Source: Amycolatopsis sp. NBC_01480 (lineage in GTDB: Bacteria > Actinomycetota > Actinomycetes > Mycobacteriales > Pseudonocardiaceae). From it: a DNA stretch of 64,000 nt. The first letter of the stretch is position 1. Every line of letters starts with the position of its first letter. The position numbers and the translations under genes are program-made. Below are positions 43,366-51,083 of the stretch, piece after piece. The notes below the pieces were generated by a model. That model was not told the DNA's origin, did not search any database, and worked only from the letters and a program-made list of their open reading frames with translations. The stretch lies in NCBI RefSeq assembly GCF_036227205.1, contig NZ_CP109442.1, positions 4,712,001 to 4,776,000 of the forward strand, in the 5' to 3' direction.

Positions 43366-46300
43366 ATGAGACGAAACGTCTCGCAACGCTGGTTCCGCAG
43401 ACGGCCGTTGGCCGTTTTGGCGGTCGGGGCAGTCGTCGCGGCGGGGCTGCCGTTGACGATCACGCCCGTGGCCCAGGCCGCGACGAACGTCCCGATCGAC
43501 GTACTGGTCTTCCACGGCGCCGCCGCGGACCAGAAGGACCCGGTGCTGCGCGCCACGGACGCGATCACCAGTCTCGGCCAGGCGAACGGGATCACCGTGT
43601 CGTCCACTTCGGACCCGGCGGTGTTCAGCCCGGCGGGCCTGGCGAAGTACCGCGGCGTGGTTTTCCTGTCCGCGCAAGGGGTCACGCTCAACCACGACCA
43701 GGAAACGTCGCTGCAGGACTACATGAAGGCCGGCGGCGGGTTCCTCGGCCTGTCCGACGCGGCCCGCGCGCAGGACGGCTCGCAGTGGTTCTCCGGGCTG
43801 ATCGGCGCGCGCCCGGCCGGTTCGCGGCCCACGGTGACGGTCACCGCGAGCGGGGAGAACCCGCCGGGCGAGGGCAAGGAGAACCTGACCGACAGCAACC
43901 CCGACACCAAGTGGCTGGCGTTCACCCCGACCGGCTGGGTCGCCTACCAGCTCACCGCCCCGGCCGCGGTGAGCAGCTACGACCTGGTGTCGGCCAACGA
44001 CTACGCGGGCCGCGACCCGAAGAACTGGACCTTGCAGGGCTCCAATGACGGGAAGACCTGGACCGATCTGGACACCCGGACGAACGAGACGTTCGCCGAG
44101 CGGCTCCAGAGCCGCACGTTCACCTTCACCAACACCACGGCGTACTCGAACTACCGGCTGAACATCACCGCGAACGGCGGCGAGCCGCTCGTCCAGCTGG
44201 CCGACTTCAAGCTGGCCACCGACCCGTCGACCCCGCCGCCCCCGGACCCCGCTCCGGCGAAGGCGACCGTCGACGTGCTCGACAAGCTGAACCCGGCGAC
44301 CGCTGACCTGCCGCAGAAGTGGGAGCGCACCGACCGGTGGCCCAACTGGGAGGTCAACCCGGTGGGCACCGTGCACACGGTGGCGCAGGTCGAGGAGGCC
44401 GGCTACACCCCGGGCGCGGGCGCGAACGGCCCGTTCCACCCGATCTCCTGGTGCCGTGACTACGACGGCGGCCGCTCCTTCTACACCGGCATGGGCCGGA
44501 CCGAGGCCAGTTACGGCGAGGCCGAGTTCCGGGCTCACCTGCTCGGCGCGCTGAAGTGGACCACGGGCATGGTCCGCGGCGACTGCAAGGCCGGCATCGC
44601 GGCGAACTACAAGGTCGAGCGCCTGACCGCGAAGAACCAGCCCGGCCAGCTCGACCAGATCGGCGAGCCGCACGGGCTCACCATCGCGCCCGACGGCAAG
44701 GTCTTCTACATCGGCCGCGCCGCCTGCCCGACCGGCCCGGTGGTCAGCTGGGACGACCCGAACGTCGGCCTCGGCTGCGGCACGATCCACCAGTGGGACC
44801 CGGTCACCAAGAAGCCGAAGCTGCTCACCACGCTGGCGGTGATGGGCAACCGCGGCGGTGGCGACGAGCTGGTCAAGAACGAGGAAGGCCTGCTCGGCCT
44901 CAGCCTGGACCCGAAGTTCAGCGAGAACGGCTGGATGTACGCGTACTGGATGCCGCACGACTCGATCGACCGGGTCAAGCAGGTCGGCAAGCGCACCGTC
45001 TCGCGGTTCACGTACGACCTGAAGAACCAGACACTGGACCAGGCCACCCGCAAGGACCTGCTGTCGTGGGAGGTCCAGATCCACAGCTGCTGCCACGCCG
45101 GCGGCGGCATGGACTTCGACAAGGACGGCAACCTGTACATCGGCTCCGGCGACAACAACTCGTCGCAGGGCTCCAACGGCTACTCGGGCAACAACTGGAC
45201 CCAGGAGTACCAGGGCCTGTCGTTCCAGGACGCGCGCCGCACCGCGGGCAACACCAACAACCTGGGCGGCAAGATCCTGCGGATCCACCCGGAGGCCGAC
45301 GGCACGTACACGATCCCGGCGGGCAACCTGTTCCCGGTGGGCCAGTACCCGGCCGACAAGACGCGCCCGGAGATCTACGTGATGGGCGTGCGCAACATTT
45401 CCCGGCTGCACATCGACAAGAAGACGAACCAGCTGTACGCGGCGTGGGTCGGCCCGGACGCGTCGTCCCCGAGCCCGGAGCTCGGCCCGGCCAAGTACGA
45501 GACCGCCACGATCATCACCGAGGCGGGCAACCAGGGCTGGCCGTACTGCATGGGCAACAAGCAGCCCTACCGCGACCGCAGCAGCACCAACGCCGCGGAG
45601 CTGACCGGCTGGTACGACTGCGACAACCCGGTCAACACCTCGCCGCGCAACACCGGGCTGGTGAACCTGCCGCCGGTGAAGAAGAACATGATCTGGTACT
45701 CGCCGGACGGCGGCGGGCCGGTGTTCCCCAACCGGCCGAACAGCGCCATCCCGACGTACAACGCGGCGGACGCGACCTACACCCAGCCGTACCTCAAGGG
45801 CGGCGGCCAGGCCGTGATGGACGGGCCGACGTATCACCGCGACCTGGTCAACACCACCAGCGGCTCGGCGTGGCCGGCGTACTGGAACGACAAGTGGTTC
45901 ATCGGCGACGAGAGCAACGGGGCGAACCGGATCGCGGTCACCGTCGACCCGAACGGGATCCCCAAGCAGGATCCGCCGCTGTTCGCCGAGACGCTGCGGC
46001 AGATCCTCCCGTCCGGTGGCGGCGACCAGAAGCTGCAGAGCTGGATGGACGCCAAGTTCGGCCCGGACGGCGCGCTGTACATGCTGGACTACGGCAGCGG
46101 CTTCTTCACCCTGGACAACAACCAGAAGCTGCTGAAGATCAGCTACATCGGCGGTGACGCCACGCCAGCCGTGGCCGCCTCGTCGACGATGGTGCAGAAC
46201 AAACCGCTCACCACCGCGTTCACCGGCTCGAAGTCCGGCGGCGTCTCGTACAAGTGGGAGTTCGGCGACGGCGCGGTGTCCACTCAGGCCAACCCGCGGC

Positions 46301-47304
46301 ACACCTATCCGGCCACCGGCCTGTTCACCGCCAAGCTGACCACGACGTACGCCAACGGTGAAACGGCGACCACGAAAACCCCGGTGAACGTCGGCTGTTT
46401 CATCGCTGATCCGAGCCCGACGGTGACGATCGGCGACACGGACACGGCGGTCCCCAACCGCAACGCGGGCGGTGGCTGCACGGCCGACGACCTGATCGAC
46501 GACGAAAGCACGTGGACCAGTCACGCCGGATTCGTGAACCACGTGCAGCAGGCCGTCGACGCGCTGGCGGACCGGGGGGTGGTGAACGATGCCGAGGCGG
46601 ACAAGCTGAAGGCGGTGGCCGCCGCCTCGCCGATCGGCAACAAGGGCGTCACCGGGTACGACGCGATTTACGACGGCACGGCCGAATCGTTCCGGAACTG
46701 GTCACAGGCCCCTTCGGGTGAGTTCACTATTCAGCCGGACGGCTCGCTCAAGCCCTCCGGCGGGCTGGGCATGCTGTGGTACTCGGCCAAGCAGTACGGG
46801 AACTTCTCGGTGAAGCTCCAGTTCAAGGACGTCGCGCCCACGGGCAGCGCGAACAGCGGCGTCTTCGTCCGGTTCCCGGATCCGCGGACGCCACTGGAGC
46901 AACGCCCGCCCGGCAGCTGCGGCACGGTCGGCTCGGCCCGGACCTCGCAGGCCTGGGTGGCGATCTACTGTGGACACGAGATCCAGATCTACGACGGGGC
47001 CACCGGCGAGCCGCAGAAGACCGGGTCGGTGTACAACTTCGACCCGCAGACGCTCGACCACGCCGGCGTGACCCCGAAGGGCACCTGGAGCGAGTACGAG
47101 GTCAAGGTGGTCGGGCAGCACTACACGATCATCCGCAACGGCGCGGTGATCAACGAGTTCGACAACACCCCCGGCCAGGTCTCCTCCCGGCAGGGCGATC
47201 CGCCGACGGACCTTCGCCAGTTCGTCAACGGGTTCATCGGCCTGCAGAACCACAGTGACAACGACCTGATGGAGTTCCGCAACATCCGGGTACGGCAGCT
47301 GTAA
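43366..47304 (+). CDS. Secreted giant ThuA/F5-8C/GDH-like/PKD/DUF1080 protein
   Basis: 1312 aa. Signal peptide (1-37). The N-terminal half of a ThuA domain (about 40-145) is split by an F5/8-type C (discoidin) domain (about 155-288, LTDSNPDTKWLAF, NWTLQGSNDGKTWTDL) before its C-terminal half (about 295-405, HPISWCRDYDGGRSFYTGMG). A PQQ-GDH-like propeller (about 415-928) follows with SCCHAGGGMDFDKDGNLY (Cys575-Cys576-His577), then PKD (about 935-1005), a short helical IDDES module (about 1010-1091), and a C-terminal DUF1080/3-keto-disaccharide hydrolase domain (about 1095-1312). It thus joins sugar oxidation and 3-keto-glycoside cleavage in one chain. Palindrome copy 2 follows its stop. Confidence 0.88.
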   Translation: MRRNVSQRWFRRRPLAVLAVGAVVAAGLPLTITPVAQAATNVPIDVLVFHGAAADQKDPVLRATDAITSLGQANGITVSSTSDPAVFSPAGLAKYRGVVFLSAQGVTLNHDQETSLQDYMKAGGGFLGLSDAARAQDGSQWFSGLIGARPAGSRPTVTVTASGENPPGEGKENLTDSNPDTKWLAFTPTGWVAYQLTAPAAVSSYDLVSANDYAGRDPKNWTLQGSNDGKTWTDLDTRTNETFAERLQSRTFTFTNTTAYSNYRLNITANGGEPLVQLADFKLATDPSTPPPPDPAPAKATVDVLDKLNPATADLPQKWERTDRWPNWEVNPVGTVHTVAQVEEAGYTPGAGANGPFHPISWCRDYDGGRSFYTGMGRTEASYGEAEFRAHLLGALKWTTGMVRGDCKAGIAANYKVERLTAKNQPGQLDQIGEPHGLTIAPDGKVFYIGRAACPTGPVVSWDDPNVGLGCGTIHQWDPVTKKPKLLTTLAVMGNRGGGDELVKNEEGLLGLSLDPKFSENGWMYAYWMPHDSIDRVKQVGKRTVSRFTYDLKNQTLDQATRKDLLSWEVQIHSCCHAGGGMDFDKDGNLYIGSGDNNSSQGSNGYSGNNWTQEYQGLSFQDARRTAGNTNNLGGKILRIHPEADGTYTIPAGNLFPVGQYPADKTRPEIYVMGVRNISRLHIDKKTNQLYAAWVGPDASSPSPELGPAKYETATIITEAGNQGWPYCMGNKQPYRDRSSTNAAELTGWYDCDNPVNTSPRNTGLVNLPPVKKNMIWYSPDGGGPVFPNRPNSAIPTYNAADATYTQPYLKGGGQAVMDGPTYHRDLVNTTSGSAWPAYWNDKWFIGDESNGANRIAVTVDPNGIPKQDPPLFAETLRQILPSGGGDQKLQSWMDAKFGPDGALYMLDYGSGFFTLDNNQKLLKISYIGGDATPAVAASSTMVQNKPLTTAFTGSKSGGVSYKWEFGDGAVSTQANPRHTYPATGLFTAKLTTTYANGETATTKTPVNVGCFIADPSPTVTIGDTDTAVPNRNAGGGCTADDLIDDESTWTSHAGFVNHVQQAVDALADRGVVNDAEADKLKAVAAASPIGNKGVTGYDAIYDGTAESFRNWSQAPSGEFTIQPDGSLKPSGGLGMLWYSAKQYGNFSVKLQFKDVAPTGSANSGVFVRFPDPRTPLEQRPPGSCGTVGSARTSQAWVAIYCGHEIQIYDGATGEPQKTGSVYNFDPQTLDHAGVTPKGTWSEYEVKVVGQHYTIIRNGAVINEFDNTPGQVSSRQGDPPTDLRQFVNGFIGLQNHSDNDLMEFRNIRVRQL

Positions 47305-47307
47305 ACG

Positions 47308-47353
47308 CTCGTGAGTGTTGCGGACGGTTAGAACCGTCCGCAACACTCACGAG
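47308..47353. repeat. 46-bp perfect palindrome, copy 2
   Basis: Same outer CTCGTGAGTGTT and inner GACGGTT as copy 1, AG centre, variable triplet GCG paired with CGC in the other arm. It starts 3 bp after the stop of the giant ThuA gene and ends 42 bp before the cupredoxin gene. Confidence 0.95.
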
Positions 47354-47395
47354 CCCTGACCTTCGCCGAGAGGCGGTAAGGAAGGTTCTCCCGCG

Positions 47396-49279
47396 ATGTC
47401 CCCAAGAAAACTCGTGGTGACCGTGCTGGTCGCGGCGCTCGCCCTGCTCGGGCTGGCCTGGCCGTCCTCGGCGGTGCCCGTGCGCGCCGCCCCGGTCCAG
47501 ACCCTGACCTGGACGGCGGGCAACAGCACCGACCACTACCTCAGCGCGCCGGCCACCGCCGTGGCCGGGGAGACGCTGGTCCTGTTCAAGAACACCGAAG
47601 CCCTCGGCTCGACGATGACGCACACCCTGACGTTCGACACCACGACCCCGGGCTACAACCACGACGTCGACCTGAACATCACCGCCAACCCGTACGACGA
47701 CCAGAACGGCGAGCACCAGGCGACCATCACGCTCACGCCCGGCAAGTACCGGTTCCACTGTGTGGTGCAGGGCCACGAGAAGATGGTCGGCGAGCTGGTC
47801 GTCACCGGTGAGCCGCCGGTCGACACCACGCCGCCGACGGTGGTCGCGAACGTCACCGGGAACAAGGACACGGCGGGCAACTACGTCGGCTCCGCCACGG
47901 TGAACCTGACCGCGACGGACACCCAGTCCGAAGTGGACAAGATCGAGTACCAGCTGGACGGCGGCGCGTGGACGACGTACACCGCGCCCGTGGTGGTCAA
48001 TGCGGTCGGCCCGCACATGGTCCACTACAAGGCGACGGACACGGCCGGGAACGCGTCGGCGGAAGCGATGGCGTCGTTCGCCGTCGTCGAGCCCAAACCG
48101 GGTGACACCACGCCGCCGACGGTGACGGCTTCGGTCGCAGGCACCAAGGACACGGCCGGCAATTACCTCGACACCGCCACGGTGACGCTGACCGCGGCCG
48201 ACAACGACGGCGGTTCCGGCATCGACAAGGTCGAGTACAAACTCGACGAAGGCGCCTGGACTGCTTACGCGGCACCGGTTCCGGTGACCGCGCCGGGCAT
48301 GCACATGTTCCACTTCCGCGCTTCGGACAAGGCAGGAAATTCCTCGACGGAGGGCATGGAGCACTTCACGGTGGTCAGCAGTGACACCACTGCGCCAACG
48401 GTGACCGCGTCTGTCGCGGGCACCAAGGACCCGGACGGCAACTACGTCGGCAAGGCGACCGTGACCCTGGCGGCCACCGACGCCGGGTCCGGGGTGGCCA
48501 AGGTCGAGTACAAACTGGACGGTGGGGATTGGCTGGCGTACACCGAACCCGTCGCGATCACCGCGGTCGGCGCGCACACCGTGGCCTACCGGGCGACGGA
48601 CAAGGCGGGCAACGTCTCGGCCGACGGCACCTCGGCGTTCACGATCGTCGCGGGCGGCGACACCGTTTCGCCGGCAACGTCCATTGTGGTCAGCGGCAAT
48701 CTTGACGCCGACTGGCGGTACATCGAAAACGCGACCGTGACGTTGACCGCGGAGGACAACGCCGGCGGGTCCGGTGTGGACAAGATCGAGTACAAACTCG
48801 ACGACGGCGTCTGGACGACCTACACCGAGCCGGTGAAGGTGACCGGAATCGGCTCGCATTCGGTGTGGTACCGGGCATCCGACAAGGCGGGCAACGTCTC
48901 GGCGGAGAAGGGCGGGGCGTTCCTCATCGCCGCCGCCCCGCCGGGCCCGGACCTGTGCCCGAACTCGGACGTCCGCGACACCGTGATCCTCGGCGCGGCC
49001 GACAGCCAGGTCGAAAACCGTGACGTCGGCACCGGCTGCACGATCAACGACACCATCGACGACGAGTCGGAATACGCGTCGAACAGCCAGTTCGTCGCTT
49101 ATGTCCGGGCCGTGGCCCAGGAACTGGTCGACAACGGCGTGCTCTCGCCCCAGGAGCGGGACGCGATCATCACCGCCGCGTTCGACTCCGGAATCGGCGG
49201 GGCCGCGGAGTTCGTCAAGCCACAGCCGAAGAACCCGGGTCTGACGAAGCTGGAGAAGAACTCGGCCCGTTACCTCTGA
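47396..49279 (+). CDS. Secreted cupredoxin with four OmpL47-like Ig repeats and IDDES module
   Basis: 627 aa. Signal peptide to about residue 32. Type-1 copper domain (about 35-135): His76 (MTHTLTF), Cys122, His127 and Met130 in FHCVVQGHEKM, the CX4HX2M ligand set of plastocyanin-like proteins. Four tandem repeats of about 95 aa follow (each TPPTV-like start, KIEYQLDGGAWTTYT or KVEYKLDEGAW, then HYKATDTAGNAS-like end) from about 143 to 515, resembling OmpL47-type/Ig domains. The C-terminus (about 518-602) repeats the module CTINDTIDDESEYASNSQF found in the previous protein. It probably carries electrons between the GDH-like enzymes and the multicopper oxidase, held away from the wall by the repeats. 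Confidence 0.87.
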   Translation: MSPRKLVVTVLVAALALLGLAWPSSAVPVRAAPVQTLTWTAGNSTDHYLSAPATAVAGETLVLFKNTEALGSTMTHTLTFDTTTPGYNHDVDLNITANPYDDQNGEHQATITLTPGKYRFHCVVQGHEKMVGELVVTGEPPVDTTPPTVVANVTGNKDTAGNYVGSATVNLTATDTQSEVDKIEYQLDGGAWTTYTAPVVVNAVGPHMVHYKATDTAGNASAEAMASFAVVEPKPGDTTPPTVTASVAGTKDTAGNYLDTATVTLTAADNDGGSGIDKVEYKLDEGAWTAYAAPVPVTAPGMHMFHFRASDKAGNSSTEGMEHFTVVSSDTTAPTVTASVAGTKDPDGNYVGKATVTLAATDAGSGVAKVEYKLDGGDWLAYTEPVAITAVGAHTVAYRATDKAGNVSADGTSAFTIVAGGDTVSPATSIVVSGNLDADWRYIENATVTLTAEDNAGGSGVDKIEYKLDDGVWTTYTEPVKVTGIGSHSVWYRASDKAGNVSAEKGGAFLIAAAPPGPDLCPNSDVRDTVILGAADSQVENRDVGTGCTINDTIDDESEYASNSQFVAYVRAVAQELVDNGVLSPQERDAIITAAFDSGIGGAAEFVKPQPKNPGLTKLEKNSARYL

Positions 49280-49297
49280 GCTTGTCCCTGAAGACCG

Positions 49298-49333
49298 AGC
49301 CCCGTCGGTGGATTCGCGTCCACCGGCGGGGCT
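49298..49333. terminator. Strong hairpin terminator of the 25-kb locus
   Basis: AGCCCCGTCGGTGGA (49298-49312) pairs with TCCACCGGCGGGGCT (49319-49333) with one G-T wobble around loop TTCGCG, followed by TCGTCGTTCGTC. It separates the cupredoxin gene from type VII cassette 2. Confidence 0.85.
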
Positions 49334-49414
49334 TCGTCGTTCGTCAAGCCTGCTGTTTCATCGGGATTTCATGGGCCTGAAGTAGAAAGCAGCCGAGAAC
49401 AGGAGGCCGACAAG

Positions 49415-49708
49415 ATGGCGCTGACCCCGGAGCGGGCCGAATTGCGGCACCGGCTGTCCGAGCTGGAAACCGGACTGGGCACCGCCCGGTTCACCGAGCG
49501 GCCGGCCGACAGCGGTGTGTCCGCCGTGGTGGACGGCAAAGGCCGGCTGATCGAGGTGCGCATCGAGGACGCGGCGCTGCGCGGGGCGCACCCCGAGCGG
49601 ATCGGGCCGGGCATCGTCACGGCGCTGGCCGCCGCTCGTGCCAAGGCGAGCACCGAAGCAGCGGCGCGGATGGCCGAGCTGACCGAGACCGCGGGAGGCG
49701 AGCGGTGA
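49415..49708 (+). CDS. YbaB/EbfC-like protein 1 of type VII cassette 2
   Basis: 97 aa, ATG 49415 with AGGAGG at 49401-49406. YbaB-like pattern LRHRLSELETGLGTARFTER, then SAVVDGKGRLIEVRIEDAAL, matching the first gene of cassette 1 without its acidic Pro-rich tail. First gene of a plus-strand operon. By context an ESX accessory, perhaps EspL-like; DNA binding is possible. The stop overlaps the next start in GTGA, as in cassette 1. Confidence 0.8.
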   Translation: MALTPERAELRHRLSELETGLGTARFTERPADSGVSAVVDGKGRLIEVRIEDAALRGAHPERIGPGIVTALAAARAKASTEAAARMAELTETAGGER

Positions 49709-50007
49709 AGGCCAATGACCAGCTGTACGCCTATGTCCAGGAGATCGAGGCGGACCTGCGCCGCACGAAGGCCACGGTCAGGGAAGCGATCCAGGCGCGG
49801 CTGACGGTGCCGATCGGCGGCGCGCTCGGCACCGTGACGGTGACCGGGGCCGGGGCGCTCGTGTCGGTGGACCTGAGCCCGAAGGCCCCGTGGATGGTCG
49901 GCGCCGGAAAGCTGGCCGCCGAGGTCACCCGGGCGATCCAGGAAGCCGAACAGCGAGCCAGAGCGAGCCGGCTGGCCGCGGCCGCCGGACACGGGAGTAC
50001 TCGATGA
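49705..50007 (+). CDS. YbaB/EbfC-like protein 2 of type VII cassette 2
   Basis: 100 aa, GTG 49705 in GTGA. N-terminal coiled helix (QLYAYVQEIEADLRRTKATV), beta region (LGTVTVTGAGALVSVDLSPKA) and C-terminal helix (ITRAIQEAEQRARASRL-like). Pair with the previous gene; likely a heterodimer. Same position and overlap as the 103-aa gene of cassette 1. Confidence 0.8.
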   Translation: MKANDQLYAYVQEIEADLRRTKATVREAIQARLTVPIGGALGTVTVTGAGALVSVDLSPKAPWMVGAGKLAAEVTRAIQEAEQRARASRLAAAAGHGSTR

Positions 50008-50318
50008 CCAGCGGATTTTCGGTCGATGTGCAGGCGCTGGGGAAGGTCGCGAAGGCCTACCAGGACACCTCGGACCAGTGGGGCCGGCTGCTCAAGGACC
50101 TGGAGGGCTGGAAGCTCGGCGACGGCGACCTGGGCGTCATCGGCAGGCAGGCCAACGTGATCAGCGACTACAACACCGCGGTGCAGACCATCATCGACAA
50201 GGTGCGGACCAGCGTGACGAATCTGGCCGCGGCCAGCAAGGGACTGGATGCCGCGGCCGAGCATTACCAGAGCATCGAAGACGCCTCGACCGACGGCCTG
50301 AACAAGATGGCCCATTGA
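50004..50318 (+). CDS. EspC-like WXG100-family protein of cassette 2
   Basis: 104 aa, ATG 50004 in ATGA. Two-helix pattern: SVDVQALGKVAKAYQDTSDQ and AAASKGLDAAAEHYQSIED. The C-terminal YQSIE is YxxxE/D, the type VII export signal. No signal peptide. Likely partner of the 235-aa WXG protein that follows. Confidence 0.82.
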   Translation: MTSGFSVDVQALGKVAKAYQDTSDQWGRLLKDLEGWKLGDGDLGVIGRQANVISDYNTAVQTIIDKVRTSVTNLAAASKGLDAAAEHYQSIEDASTDGLNKMAH

Positions 50319-50361
50319 ACGCCCTGACCCGCCCCCCGTTCGACTGCGAGGAAATTCTCCG

Positions 50362-51069
50362 ATGACATCTCCTGTCGGTGCACCGCCGGGCAAACCGGCT
50401 TATCCGGAGGACAACGACAAGACGATCCGCGACTGGGCCGGCCTGCCGCTGATCGGTGATCAGAATGCGATCGACACGCTGAACCTGATCAAGAACCAGT
50501 TGTTCGGCGACGCCGACAAGGTGTGGGCACTGGGAAAGACCTGGTCGGCCTACACGACGCTGGGCAGCGAGATCTACACCATCCAGGAGGCCACGAACAA
50601 TCTGGCCAGTGACTGGACCGGAGACGCGAAGACCCAGTTCGACACGTTCAACGGCAATGTGCTGACCGTGCTGGGAAAAGACCAGGGCGTGATGACCCAG
50701 ATGGGAGTCGCGCTCGCGACGTGCGCCGGGCAGGTCTACACGACCTACGCGAACGCGATCAACGACATGAAGGACTGCGCGAACGCATTGGTGAAGGCCG
50801 CCGCCGGAGCAGGTCTCAGCTGGATTCCCGTCGTGGGTGAAGTGCTGGACGTCGCGGTGGTCGACGAGCTGTGGAACGCGCTCAACAGCTTCGTCACCGG
50901 GGTCGAGACGCTGATCAGCCAATCGATCGCCCAGTACGGGCAGTACAAGCAGAGCGCCATGAGCTTCATCGGCCAGGCCGATCTGTTCTCGGCCATCGCC
51001 GCGCCCGGTTCGAAGATGGGCTCCTCGGAGTTCTGGACTCCGACGAGCCCGATACCCGGCAAGGGCTGA
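50362..51069 (+). CDS. WXG100-superfamily type VII substrate (235 aa), cassette 2
   Basis: Paralogue of the 242-aa protein of cassette 1. Shared layout: Pro-rich start, TIRDWAGLPLIGDQNAIDTL, IKNQLFGD, the hairpin turn ASDWTGDAKTQFDTFNGNVL (WxG), TYANAINDMKDCANALVKAA and a second hydrophobic region WIPVVGEVLDVAVVDELWN that may insert in membranes. The C-terminus is a short Pro-rich tail. Predicted to be exported by an ESX machine not in this window; its activity is unknown. Confidence 0.75.
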   Translation: MTSPVGAPPGKPAYPEDNDKTIRDWAGLPLIGDQNAIDTLNLIKNQLFGDADKVWALGKTWSAYTTLGSEIYTIQEATNNLASDWTGDAKTQFDTFNGNVLTVLGKDQGVMTQMGVALATCAGQVYTTYANAINDMKDCANALVKAAAGAGLSWIPVVGEVLDVAVVDELWNALNSFVTGVETLISQSIAQYGQYKQSAMSFIGQADLFSAIAAPGSKMGSSEFWTPTSPIPGKG

Positions 51070-51083
51070 CGGGAGGACGTGGG

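Noticed and set aside
41851..46542. Very long open frame on the minus strand (over 1500 codons) opposite the multicopper oxidase and giant ThuA gene
   Set aside because: The plus-strand genes have clear domains; the antisense frame is Arg/Val/Gly/Ala-rich low-complexity and open only because of GC-biased third positions.
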